A stretch of DNA of 38,186 nucleotides from a virus. Shown piece after piece: positions 16,257 to 26,658 of this stretch. The stretch lies in the IMG/VR virus record IMGVR_UViG_3300020467_000015, positions 1 through 38,186 of that record; one strand, 5' to 3'. Made by a program: the position numbers and the translations under genes. The notes under the pieces were generated by a model that was not told the origin of the DNA, did not search any database, and was given only the letters and a program-made list of their open reading frames with translations. Positions within the stretch are counted from its first letter, which is position 1; every line of letters begins with the position of its first letter.

Positions 16257-19200
16257 TATAGGTTATATGTTTGATTACTTGATACTGAATCTGGTTTATC
16301 AATCTTGAGTTCAGCTACTCTTACTGTATATGCCTTGTTTGCAACTGGTAAGAAGCGTAACTGAGTATTACTACCAGTAATATGTATGTCAGTATTATCA
16401 ATGTTACGTTTCTCAGCGTCTGCTGTGTACAGGTTATTATATTTGTTGTATGATGCATTACCACCATAGGAATTAGCACCGACTATGAATACAGAGTATG
16501 TGCCATCTGTGGTATTCTTGATTTCAACATGGAATCTACAAGTTGTGTAGTTACTGTACGATTTTTCTGATATAACTTGTAGTGATGGTGATCCATTTGC
16601 AACGATTGTTGTAAATGTGCCGTCAAGTTCAGTATCCCCTACCACATAAGAACCAGTGATACCAGTATTACCATGAGTTTGTGCTACACCCACTGATCTT
16701 GATAATGCTGACACTGTGACTGCCATACCAACAGGAGATGTATGCCTTAGTTTCAATACATTACTCAACATATTGACTTGGAATGTTCCTATATCAGTGT
16801 CAGCGTCCATACCACCAGTATTTGTGAATAAAACTTTGTTCGATCCATCTGCTAACCATGTGTATTCATCAACTTCTTTCTCACCTAAAGGACCTCTAGC
16901 TGAGACTAAGATGCTTCCAGATTTGTATAAATTAGCGTCAATTGCATCTACCTCTTGTACAACAGCAGAACCAAATACATTGAGTTGCTTTGTCATACCC
17001 TTGTACTCTTGGAATCCAAATGAAGTTGAAGCAACACCCACACCATTAGTGATAACTTCTTTGTGGAATGTTATATCATAACTGAATGATGAGTTATTAG
17101 GAACAAACAATACACTTGCTAAAGGTCCGCTTACATCAGTTGTAAACTCTCCAAGATCTTCAGCATCACTTAGTTCTGAGTATGTGTTTAGGTATGCATT
17201 TGTGCCATCATGGAAGACTACAAATTCAGAATATTGAGTTGCATTGAATGATAGTCCAAGAGATGTATCAAGCACTACTTGTGCATAATATTTGATTGCA
17301 CTGATGCCATCACCACCAGGTCCTCCTGTCAACATGTCAAATGTATCGAGTTCTACGGATCTAATAAGGTTAGGATCAGAGTAGAACTGAGGACTTAGAT
17401 CATCAATATCTAATACTCTGTTTGATTTACATATAATCGCATCACCAAATCTTCCAGATGTAAATGTTACTTCATCACTTATATTCTCATCGAGGTTTGT
17501 ATTCTCACTTACAAGATCAAAATTAGATCTATCAAGCAACGATGCCTGTGCATCAATAACAACTACATTACCTGCCCCTGAGGATATACCTGCAGGTTGT
17601 GGTGCTGTTGTTGGAACAGAATTTATAAGAAGATCTGAGTGTTTTTTGAAACCTGCTATATGTGCAAGTGAGTCAACTGGTTCACTCCAACTGTTGATTC
17701 CTACAAAACTCTTGAGAGAGTATGCAAAACTTTGATAGTAATCATTGTCTTGTATTCTTTGATAGAAATCACTTGTTTTTCCTGTATCTCTCTCCCATCC
17801 AAATGGTTTTTCTGTAGATGTGTCAAGAGTAAAGTGACCAGTATACTCCTGACTTGAATCTATTATACCACCTGCTTTAGAAAACTTACCTGTCACTACG
17901 TCACCAGTATTGAATCCAACAAGGGTGTCAATACGTAAAACATTTCTTGTTTTACCTTCACCTATAATTACTTTTGCCTCTTTACCTGATGATGACACAA
18001 CTGGTTCACCATTCAAGAAGGTTGATTCAATAAGATTTACTTTGAATTTAGCGAGATCCTTATCTTTTGTTACTGTACCATACTTAGCGAAGTCATGTGT
18101 GCCAGGATCTTTATCAACTACGTATGTTATTGTCGCTCCATTTACATTTCCAAAAGCAGTATCAATTCCAGTAAGTGTAAATGTTTGATATCCAAAATCA
18201 GACGAATTATAACCATTACCTGTTGTCACACCAACATTCTCGACAAATACTTTATCACCAACACTGAATGGCATCGGCACGGCTGTATTAAATCCTGTAA
18301 GAGGAGTTTGTAGTCTAAGTGTTACGTTAGGATCACTATATGTGGCACTTATAATACCAACACCATTACTATTGTTTACAGCAAGTAATTCAACATCACC
18401 TGAGCTTAGATTTCCTCCAGCAGTGACAATCTTGACACGAGATACTGCTCCACCCTCTATTTCCGCCTCAAACTTAGCATTTTCATTTACTGTATTTGTT
18501 TTACTGTTGTAAACAACAAACTCAGGAGGTGTAAGATAGTTTTTTCCTGTAGATGTTATGGCAACACTATCAACAGCAAAGTTATCTTTCAAAAATAAGA
18601 CCTGTGGCACTGCTGCCTGTGGTTGAAGTGTCAAGTCAGATGGATAATCATAACCAGTGTCAACCATTTGCACCTTATCAATAGCACCTATGACATTACT
18701 GTATGCCTTTAGGTTTGCTGATGACCCTGTTGTTGACGCTACAGATACTTGTGGTAAGTCTTTGTAGAATACACCACCACCTTGTAATAAGACTCTTGCC
18801 ACCCCACCAGTGACATTAGTAGAGTTAGTAATATATGAAAGTTGAGATGCACTTGAGTATCCCACTCTTTCAGGCACTCTAGTCAAGTTGAATCCAAATG
18901 TATTTGTTGTAGTGGTTGAGATTGTATATCCACCTGTAAACTCACTTGTGTTCACAAATATTTTAGAGAAGTCTTTTATGTCTTTGTCAGTCTCAATTAT
19001 TTTTGTATTTTGTAGTGGTAAAAACTTATAGTATAATACGTTTGGCACACGATTGGTAAAGTGTATGGATGTCTTTGATCCAGCATTGCCAGGTATACCT
19101 GAATTGACTACTTCTATTGCAGATTTACCTGTGCCTACAAAAGGTTTATTGAAGTTTTTATCTAAGAAGAAAGATAATTTTGTATTGTTAAGAGTTCCAT

Positions 19201-22200
19201 CAGATGTATCGATTTCAAGAGTATCTCCAATTGTAAGAGAGATAGGTGGGTTCACAGAACTACCAATACTTACAAATCTTGTGCCAGGATCATATACTGC
19301 TGTGACAGAACTGGTTGCAGATGATACAACTGTAAGATCAATTTTATCATCAGGTCTAAATGAGTGATTATTAGATGTGGCACTTACATCTATTATTCTT
19401 ACTGTTCCTGTTACAACATCTCTCTTTGTTTTGAAGAAATGAGTATTACCAATACCTACATTAGCACTCAACATCACTCTTTCTAAATCAGATCCTATAC
19501 CAGTTCTTGTAGTAACGATACCTATAAGATTATTATCAATCTTTTGGACAAATACCTCTGGTGGCATTGGTCTTGTAAAAGTGGTATTAGCACGTTTCAT
19601 AGCATCGGTCTGATACTTGATTGATGTACCAGCACCAGGATTGTACTCTACTTTGTCACCTGTCTTAAATGGGTGATCTGGTAAGTAAAAAGATCTTGTT
19701 GGTATGAATATATTTTTTGTTTCATTATTATGGAATGAAGTAATTTGATTACCACCTCTTCCAGCTACTGTAACTGTGGTGCCGATTCCTACACCAAATG
19801 TACTACCTGTACCCACAGAACTCTCTGCATTGAAATAGTAACTTACATCCTCTGGTGTATCTAATATTACTGATTTCTCTAATTCGTATGTAAACTCATT
19901 CTCAAGTCTTGTTATTACACTACCAAATGTATGGGCAGCACCAGCTGTCCCATTCTGTGCTCTCAATAATTCTAGTCTATTGTTCTTGACATCAAAGTTG
20001 ACTATCTTGAGTTGCTCGCTATCAATCTGAACTACATCATTGATCTTGAATTTATTATTTGCAGTAACTTCAGGCATCCACTCATTTATAATTATACTGG
20101 TTGTCAATCCTGTAGCAGCAGATGTGCCCATAGACACACCCAGACCAGTGCTCACATCTTTTAGACTTATTGTTTTATTTGCTGTAAGATTAGAGTGTGT
20201 ATCAGTCGATATACCTATAATTTCTACAGATATATTATTAGTAAGTCCATGAGGTTCTGAATTTATAGCAGTCACCACATTACCATTAGATACTAATACC
20301 ACATTTTCTTTAGTGGTGATAGTTGACGTAATTGTGGTTATGCCAGGTCCTTCAACATAACTGACTTTTCCTATTGCACCTTTACCCTGTGTAAATTCAT
20401 TATCAAATACAAGACTATCTCCAACATTATAATTTTTACCTGCTGTTACTATATCAATTCTCTGTATACCACCATTCTTAGTGTTTGATATTTGAGCATT
20501 TATATTAGTATTCTTGTTTGCATTAGGTACGAATTCATACTCATCTATATTGTATGGTTTAGTATTTCGTACAAGATTCAATGATACTGGATCAAGATCT
20601 TGTATAGACTCAAATGCAATATTAAATTCTTGTAATTTTGAGTAATACGTATCACCAATAATGTATGGGAATGTAGGAGTTCTAACACCATTGAAAGGAC
20701 TGTTAGCGTTCTGTACTTCTATAGGATTGACTGTGGTGTAATATGCATACACTCCATTAGGGAATTCAGGTGTAGCAGCAAATCTACCATTATGCTCATC
20801 AAGATCACCAGTGCCCTCAACGTATGTAAAATCTTCTACAAAGAAACCAGCTGGATATATGCTGATGTTAGGTCCATCAACCCTTTGACTTGCTAACTTA
20901 CGATAACTGGATTCGATATACTTCTTACTACCATCCACTATAGCGTAAGGTCCGTAGATTGGATTACCATCGTAAGCCCAACCTATAATTGGTGAATGAT
21001 CCTGTCCCAAATCACCTAAGAAGTTTCTGAGGTTTCTAGGAACATAGTAATTTACATAAGGATTACCTAATTCTGTAACTCTTGGTGTCTCTAAGAATCC
21101 ATCATCATCCTTTACATCACCAAACTTAGCATATCTCTCTACCTGATTGATTCTCCACTCTTTTACAGATCCAGAGAGTATAGCACCCTCTCCTGGTGTT
21201 TTAGCTGACGCTGTTGTGGCCGCTTGAGAATATCCAGCACCTTTTACTATAATATCAATACTGGTTATCGTACCATTAGCAACGTTAGCTTTTGCTTTAC
21301 ACCCTACACCATCACCAGAAATAATTATATCAGGTGTACTAAAGAAATTTTCTCCACCATGTTTTATAATAATTTGATCAACTCTACCATTCACAATAAA
21401 TGGTTGTAAGAATGCATTCTTACCAACTGTCGTCTCTATAGTGGGTTTGTAGTTGTCATTTATAACTGTAGATCCATATTCACTTCCTTTCTCATTTACA
21501 TGAACAGAGATGATATTACCACGTATAATAGGTGTGGCAGTAGCGTTTGTTGTAGAAATACCTTGTCTACCACTAATGTCTACTGATATGGGAGGATCTT
21601 GAAATACATGTGTTCCTAGTCCATTGTCCCTGAGTTCTACATGAGTAGCAAGACCGACTACCTCACATAACCTAAAGTTGTTATCATCGATCTTATCAAC
21701 AAAATATTCAGCATTGTTTGTAAGACCGCCAACAGGACTAAGGTTTGACGAATATTTGATTTTCTCAGCATCTTCAAAACCATGATCAGATATATTTACA
21801 GTGTTTGTGAATGTATTGATACCTGTGACAGTTCGTATATCTCTATTCTTGAATAAACCAGTATTCTCTACGAGAACCTTATCCACCTTCTGTCTTCTTG
21901 CTGTTGTTGTAAGTCTTTGTAATCCACCACCATTTGATGTAAGTGGTAGTGTGCCAATACCAGCAAGTGCCTTAGTTCTTGATTCTGATAGGTGAATTTG
22001 GAAATCATCTAACTTTACAATAAAATATGGTGCAGTATCTACAAGTGTGCCAGGTGTCACTCCTATACCTATAGTGTTACTTCCATTTGCATCGTATATC
22101 ACCTCTTCTGCATCTTTGAATCCATGTGGAGTAGGAAATACAAGTCGATCAGTTGCAGTATTGACTACACCACCAGTTGAAGTGGCATCAAACTCTACAG

Positions 22201-24532
22201 TCTGTTGGACAAACTTCATCTTTGCTTTCGCTATGGCTGTTGTATTATTACCACCAAGAATTTTTACTGTGGGTGTTTCTTCATAGTCAAATCCTTCAGT
22301 ATCAACAAATATTTCTTCTAGTATTCCCTCTACTTGTGCTATTACAGACGCACCAGCACCTGTGTGACCGTCTTGTGTGATTGATAAAACTGGTGGATTT
22401 ATAATATCATATCCAGATCCAGTATTGAGAACCTCTACATTTTGAAGAGGACCGAAATAAACTATGTCAGATGATTTGTAAGAGTATGCCTCTACTCCAT
22501 TCGCAAATAAACCAATACCACCCTGCACTGTTTTGTCTTTAGTATCACCAAACTCAGGGTCATCAAATTTTCTCAATATTTTTTGAGCACCTAATTCATA
22601 TCCAAATATAGAGAATGGAGTAAGTGAATGAGATGTACTTCCTTGTATATCATCACCGTAGAACGCTGTAAGGAACTGTCCTCTTCTTACGTTTTCTCCA
22701 GTATATGCGAGTTTTACAGTGTTATCATCTACCTTTTTGATGTAGTATGCTTCACCCTCATTTAAATTAGTGAGTGTGCCTATACCAGATGATGAATATA
22801 CCACAAGATCTCCGTCATGAAGATTATGATCTGGCACACTTATCTCTACCTTTGTTGTGGATATGCCAGAATTAGTGAATGATCTTATTCTTTTTTGTGG
22901 ATCGATAGTCCAATGAGGTAGACTGTTTGATGCAACATACGCAGAAGTATCATCTGTATATGTGTTCTGTACATCAGCTGTAAAATTCTGTTGTAGTTTT
23001 AATTGTCTTCTTATCTTATATTTTTTATCGAAATCTAAAGCTGGAACGTTTACAGAAACTGATCCAGATGGGTTATCAATATCAAATACAAAAGTGATGC
23101 TACCAAGCAAAACGCTGGTGGGATCATTTTGATCTATAACTTCTATTTGATCACCAACATACAAAGTCCATTCGGCTGCAAGTTTTAGGACGTAATTATT
23201 TGTGCTTTGTAAGAAGAACGTTTCAATAGTGTAACATGATGCGGTATTGTATATCCATGTTGTATACAATAAATCTGATTTTAGTTTTCCTAGTTGTGAT
23301 ATATTGATTTCAGCATCTTCTTGCTGATTTATTGCTGATCCTACAAATTTATTAAGAACTCCTAGCACGTTAAATCTTACGGGAGCATTCAAATCACCAT
23401 TCTCATAAGAAGTGGCAAGTATACCCGATCTAACAGTTGATCCTATACCACATGGTGATGTAAGGGCATCAATACCTGTAAATTGGGTATAGTTCTTACC
23501 TGTGTATTCTAAAGTTCTGTTTTCAAATGATATTGTGCCTGTAGCTCCAAATCCTATGGTAGAATCCACATTGAGTATAGTAGCACCTACACCTGAAGTG
23601 TTTGTAATAAATGTCTTACCAATCTGTTTGAATTTACCTATTGTAGTTCCTTTTGATATGGCAATTTTATAATATGATTTGTCACCTATAACTGCCCTCT
23701 CAACACTATTGATTGAACCACTTGTTTGAAGAGGTGTTGTCTCTTGTATCAAACTTTGACCAGATATTTTGAGTGGATCACCAGATACTAACTCACATAG
23801 TAGTACATCATTTACAACATAATCAGCATCAGATGGTTTTATAACAAATTTTGATGGTTGAATCATATCAACCTTTTCACCATACAATGCACCAAATAAT
23901 AACTTGAACGCTTCTTCAGTTCCCTTAGATTTGTAGAAATCTTTTGATTGTCTTATAAAATTTCTTTGATCTAATTTTTCAGATAGTCCTCTCTGTGAAA
24001 AACCAGGCAATATTTGTTTCTTGAGTTTTTCTGAAAACTCATTCAAAAATACATTACTTAGATTTGTTACCTTATCATTTACTCCATGTGTGCCAATACC
24101 TGTCTGAGTAAAGGTAAGATACTCAGGATTATTTGTTTTTCTATTATTTTCTATACCACTAAATCCTCTCACACATCCAGTAAATGATGTACTACCTATA
24201 CCTGTGTAGGTTATTATCTCATTATTGATTTTTAGAAGACCCCATTGATTCGGCCATCCTTTTGTAGAGTCAACAAATATTGTGGTATCTCTACCATTAG
24301 CATACTGTGTTACTGTCGTAAACCCAGTCAGAGTCTCGTTGTTTAGATAATCAAGACTTTTATACTCTACTAGATTGTCAACAATATCAATCGCTCCTCC
24401 TTGAAATTCTTGAGAAAGATAATATTGCTTCATAAACTCGCCAAAGCGAGGATTATCAGTATCAATTACCTCTGGTATTTGACTCTGAATTATTTCATTT
24501 ACTTTTACTTTTGTAATTGATGTCTGGATCAT
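16256..24532 (-). CDS. Giant baseplate-region structural protein with YHYH domain (gp7 position)
   Basis: At 2758 residues this is the largest gene here. The first 250 residues form a distinct domain (TKVKVNEIIQSQIPEV, FGEFMKQYYLS, a KSKGTEEAFKLLFGALYGE helix) that opens large cyanophage tail proteins. A YHYH-type domain (Pfam PF14240) is visible at about 1175-1270: GWAYDGNPIYGPYA, then NGVYAYYTT. At least four copies of a repeat (HxFxxGDxVxY ... YFVxKxDDNxFxL ... GxGxTH) occur at about 565-640, 795-875, 914-977 and 1620-1697, interspersed with G-x-G-Y modules. By order it replaces T4 gene 7, but homology to gp7 is not evident to me. It overlaps gp6's stop by one base and is probably late and coupled. 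Confidence 0.85.
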   Translation of the reverse strand: MIQTSITKVKVNEIIQSQIPEVIDTDNPRFGEFMKQYYLSQEFQGGAIDIVDNLVEYKSLDYLNNETLTGFTTVTQYANGRDTTIFVDSTKGWPNQWGLLKINNEIITYTGIGSTSFTGCVRGFSGIENNRKTNNPEYLTFTQTGIGTHGVNDKVTNLSNVFLNEFSEKLKKQILPGFSQRGLSEKLDQRNFIRQSKDFYKSKGTEEAFKLLFGALYGEKVDMIQPSKFVIKPSDADYVVNDVLLCELVSGDPLKISGQSLIQETTPLQTSGSINSVERAVIGDKSYYKIAISKGTTIGKFKQIGKTFITNTSGVGATILNVDSTIGFGATGTISFENRTLEYTGKNYTQFTGIDALTSPCGIGSTVRSGILATSYENGDLNAPVRFNVLGVLNKFVGSAINQQEDAEINISQLGKLKSDLLYTTWIYNTASCYTIETFFLQSTNNYVLKLAAEWTLYVGDQIEVIDQNDPTSVLLGSITFVFDIDNPSGSVSVNVPALDFDKKYKIRRQLKLQQNFTADVQNTYTDDTSAYVASNSLPHWTIDPQKRIRSFTNSGISTTKVEISVPDHNLHDGDLVVYSSSGIGTLTNLNEGEAYYIKKVDDNTVKLAYTGENVRRGQFLTAFYGDDIQGSTSHSLTPFSIFGYELGAQKILRKFDDPEFGDTKDKTVQGGIGLFANGVEAYSYKSSDIVYFGPLQNVEVLNTGSGYDIINPPVLSITQDGHTGAGASVIAQVEGILEEIFVDTEGFDYEETPTVKILGGNNTTAIAKAKMKFVQQTVEFDATSTGGVVNTATDRLVFPTPHGFKDAEEVIYDANGSNTIGIGVTPGTLVDTAPYFIVKLDDFQIHLSESRTKALAGIGTLPLTSNGGGLQRLTTTARRQKVDKVLVENTGLFKNRDIRTVTGINTFTNTVNISDHGFEDAEKIKYSSNLSPVGGLTNNAEYFVDKIDDNNFRLCEVVGLATHVELRDNGLGTHVFQDPPISVDISGRQGISTTNATATPIIRGNIISVHVNEKGSEYGSTVINDNYKPTIETTVGKNAFLQPFIVNGRVDQIIIKHGGENFFSTPDIIISGDGVGCKAKANVANGTITSIDIIVKGAGYSQAATTASAKTPGEGAILSGSVKEWRINQVERYAKFGDVKDDDGFLETPRVTELGNPYVNYYVPRNLRNFLGDLGQDHSPIIGWAYDGNPIYGPYAIVDGSKKYIESSYRKLASQRVDGPNISIYPAGFFVEDFTYVEGTGDLDEHNGRFAATPEFPNGVYAYYTTVNPIEVQNANSPFNGVRTPTFPYIIGDTYYSKLQEFNIAFESIQDLDPVSLNLVRNTKPYNIDEYEFVPNANKNTNINAQISNTKNGGIQRIDIVTAGKNYNVGDSLVFDNEFTQGKGAIGKVSYVEGPGITTITSTITTKENVVLVSNGNVVTAINSEPHGLTNNISVEIIGISTDTHSNLTANKTISLKDVSTGLGVSMGTSAATGLTTSIIINEWMPEVTANNKFKINDVVQIDSEQLKIVNFDVKNNRLELLRAQNGTAGAAHTFGSVITRLENEFTYELEKSVILDTPEDVSYYFNAESSVGTGSTFGVGIGTTVTVAGRGGNQITSFHNNETKNIFIPTRSFYLPDHPFKTGDKVEYNPGAGTSIKYQTDAMKRANTTFTRPMPPEVFVQKIDNNLIGIVTTRTGIGSDLERVMLSANVGIGNTHFFKTKRDVVTGTVRIIDVSATSNNHSFRPDDKIDLTVVSSATSSVTAVYDPGTRFVSIGSSVNPPISLTIGDTLEIDTSDGTLNNTKLSFFLDKNFNKPFVGTGKSAIEVVNSGIPGNAGSKTSIHFTNRVPNVLYYKFLPLQNTKIIETDKDIKDFSKIFVNTSEFTGGYTISTTTTNTFGFNLTRVPERVGYSSASQLSYITNSTNVTGGVARVLLQGGGVFYKDLPQVSVASTTGSSANLKAYSNVIGAIDKVQMVDTGYDYPSDLTLQPQAAVPQVLFLKDNFAVDSVAITSTGKNYLTPPEFVVYNSKTNTVNENAKFEAEIEGGAVSRVKIVTAGGNLSSGDVELLAVNNSNGVGIISATYSDPNVTLRLQTPLTGFNTAVPMPFSVGDKVFVENVGVTTGNGYNSSDFGYQTFTLTGIDTAFGNVNGATITYVVDKDPGTHDFAKYGTVTKDKDLAKFKVNLIESTFLNGEPVVSSSGKEAKVIIGEGKTRNVLRIDTLVGFNTGDVVTGKFSKAGGIIDSSQEYTGHFTLDTSTEKPFGWERDTGKTSDFYQRIQDNDYYQSFAYSLKSFVGINSWSEPVDSLAHIAGFKKHSDLLINSVPTTAPQPAGISSGAGNVVVIDAQASLLDRSNFDLVSENTNLDENISDEVTFTSGRFGDAIICKSNRVLDIDDLSPQFYSDPNLIRSVELDTFDMLTGGPGGDGISAIKYYAQVVLDTSLGLSFNATQYSEFVVFHDGTNAYLNTYSELSDAEDLGEFTTDVSGPLASVLFVPNNSSFSYDITFHKEVITNGVGVASTSFGFQEYKGMTKQLNVFGSAVVQEVDAIDANLYKSGSILVSARGPLGEKEVDEYTWLADGSNKVLFTNTGGMDADTDIGTFQVNMLSNVLKLRHTSPVGMAVTVSALSRSVGVAQTHGNTGITGSYVVGDTELDGTFTTIVANGSPSLQVISEKSYSNYTTCRFHVEIKNTTDGTYSVFIVGANSYGGNASYNKYNNLYTADAEKRNIDNTDIHITGSNTQLRFLPVANKAYTVRVAELKIDKPDSVSSNQTYNL

Positions 24533-26658
24533 TAGTATCCGTATCCACTACTTGATGATGTCGAACTTGAGGATGATGATGTTGTCGATGTCGATGAGAC
24601 TGGGGTTGATGAAGTATCTATCGCACTTGTCGGGGTGCTAGTTATAGGTAGACTATCAGGTGAGTGGGATGCTCCTGTCATTTTATTTCCATTAGGCATA
24701 GTATGGAAAGCACCATAGTAAGGTTGACCGTTCACATATCCAACCAGAGTGGTAGCAGATGAAGTACTCAAGATCATCGCTCCTCTGACTTTTGCACCAT
24801 TTGAGTAACTTGATTGAGGATCATATCTTGTACCTGATGTATTTGCACCAGAAGATATTGGATCTTCTCTCATATAGAAATTACTATTCGATACGTCAAA
24901 TTGTAGGTATAACTCTTTTCTTGCTAATACATCGTTAGACTGAGGCACTGCTTGTATCTCTACGATATTATCAGATTGCACTGTAGAAGTAATATTTACA
25001 GTATCAATAATAATTTCACCCTTTGCATAATCTACAGATCCAAATGATGAAGACAATATCTTGACTGATGAGTCAGAATCTATTTGGAATAGGAACAATG
25101 ATCCCTTATCACCTGAAGTATATTGGTCAGAGAAGTATACAGTTCCCTGTACTCCAGATACATTGAATCCAGTTGATTTTATGTTATAACTTGCTTCATT
25201 TCTATGGAAGGTATTATCAAAACATATCTCATATTGACTGAATACATTGATTTGTGCAACTAAATTCCTTCTTATTCTAATCGTGGTTATATTTGATGTT
25301 ATTGAGTCGCTGACACGATCAATAAGAGACAAAACTTTACTATATTTGAATCTACCACCAAATTTATTCAACTCTGTACCACTAGCGAAAGTGTTTAGTG
25401 ATGAGATAACGTCAGTTTTCAAGTTATCAGGATCACCAACAAAATTAGAGTTATAATACACATAACTATCAATTTCAACATATAAAAACTTTAAATCTAT
25501 AAGTTCTGGAACAATACCTGCTACAGAATAACTTTTCAATGATGATAATATTTGTTTCTTAGTAAACTCTGATAAGTAAGAACCATTTTTAGGTTTAGCA
25601 GCGATATAAACCCTACCATACTTGGGAGGTGTCAATTCTTCGCCACCAAAAGCACTTACTGATTCTATGTTGGCATATACAGATGGCACTATTGCCTCGT
25701 AATCACTTGCGGTTACTGCTCTATGTTGTGATGAGTATAATTTAGGTGCATAGTACCTAACACTTCGTAAATCCTCGATATCATCACCATTTTCAGTAGG
25801 GTACTGAGGTCTAACCACAGAAGTTGTATTAGTTTCTGTTCCACCATCTTCATTTGTTATGATACCAGTGAATTGAACTCTACTTACACCGTTTCCATTC
25901 TTACCCTCTGTCTTGATATATGAAATATCAACAACATTTCCATTATCTAACTTAGAACCAAATATACCATCACCAAATAATATCTCATACTTCTCATCAG
26001 TCGTCTCTTGTATAAGATATATGTTTGAGGTAGATGTAATTCCTATTATGTTATCTACAAGTTTATAATCAGTAGATGTGGTGCTTGCATTGTTCTCTTT
26101 TACACCAACCCTTATTGTTGATGTATCAATTCCATTGTTAGGTAATATAAACCTTTGATTCGGCTGTGAATCGTTGATAACAAATTTTGTTTCTAAGTAT
26201 TGACCTTGGTATATTTCAAAAGTACCTCGTGCTTCACCATCCTCTGCAGTGCCTGTAACTTTTTCTGGTAAAGAAAATATGTAATTCACATTTGATACAG
26301 TACCGTTTGCAATTACACCAGGTTGAAATGTTATTGTAGATGCGGTAGTAGTTATTCCAGTGACATAATAATCGAGTAAGGTTCTTGCTGCTCTTTTTGA
26401 TCTTGGAACATATCCTATATTTCTTGCAAGAGATACAACATTTTCTCTAAGTGTCGCACTGTCAATGAATGTCTCATTGACTAACATATTACTATTATAC
26501 GCTGTAGTATATGAATTATACGCTAATAAATTTACTATTACTGATAGGTTAGACCCCTCAAAATCCATATCACTGAAATTTGAGTTTTGTCTTAAATAAT
26601 CTTTTATGGAGGATTTTATATCCTCAAAATTAAGATTAGTGAATTGTTGCAGTGCCAT
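24532..26658 (-). CDS. gp6: Baseplate wedge protein gp6
   Basis: A 708-residue homologue of T4 gp6, which forms the ring that ties the baseplate wedges together and belongs to the baseplate J-like family. The N-terminus is highly characteristic: FEDIKSSIKDYLRQN, DFEGSNLSVIVNLLAYNSYT, NMLVNETFIDSATLRENVVSLAR, NIGYVPRSKRAAR. A TASDYEAIVPSVYANIESV segment near 330 and YGRVYIAAKPKNG near 360 are the usual J-domain landmarks. It is slightly longer than T4 gp6 (660 residues) owing to a C-terminal serine/threonine-rich tail of about 35 residues ending GYGY. The ATG at 26658 overlaps gp25's stop by one base (TAATG). Confidence 0.93.
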   Translation of the reverse strand: MALQQFTNLNFEDIKSSIKDYLRQNSNFSDMDFEGSNLSVIVNLLAYNSYTTAYNSNMLVNETFIDSATLRENVVSLARNIGYVPRSKRAARTLLDYYVTGITTTASTITFQPGVIANGTVSNVNYIFSLPEKVTGTAEDGEARGTFEIYQGQYLETKFVINDSQPNQRFILPNNGIDTSTIRVGVKENNASTTSTDYKLVDNIIGITSTSNIYLIQETTDEKYEILFGDGIFGSKLDNGNVVDISYIKTEGKNGNGVSRVQFTGIITNEDGGTETNTTSVVRPQYPTENGDDIEDLRSVRYYAPKLYSSQHRAVTASDYEAIVPSVYANIESVSAFGGEELTPPKYGRVYIAAKPKNGSYLSEFTKKQILSSLKSYSVAGIVPELIDLKFLYVEIDSYVYYNSNFVGDPDNLKTDVISSLNTFASGTELNKFGGRFKYSKVLSLIDRVSDSITSNITTIRIRRNLVAQINVFSQYEICFDNTFHRNEASYNIKSTGFNVSGVQGTVYFSDQYTSGDKGSLFLFQIDSDSSVKILSSSFGSVDYAKGEIIIDTVNITSTVQSDNIVEIQAVPQSNDVLARKELYLQFDVSNSNFYMREDPISSGANTSGTRYDPQSSYSNGAKVRGAMILSTSSATTLVGYVNGQPYYGAFHTMPNGNKMTGASHSPDSLPITSTPTSAIDTSSTPVSSTSTTSSSSSSTSSSSGYGY

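Noticed and set aside
4500-24532. Tandem DNA repeats or a CRISPR-like array in the giant structural genes
   Set aside because: Similarity is at the protein level in long beta modules. No regularly spaced identical short DNA repeats with unique spacers were seen.
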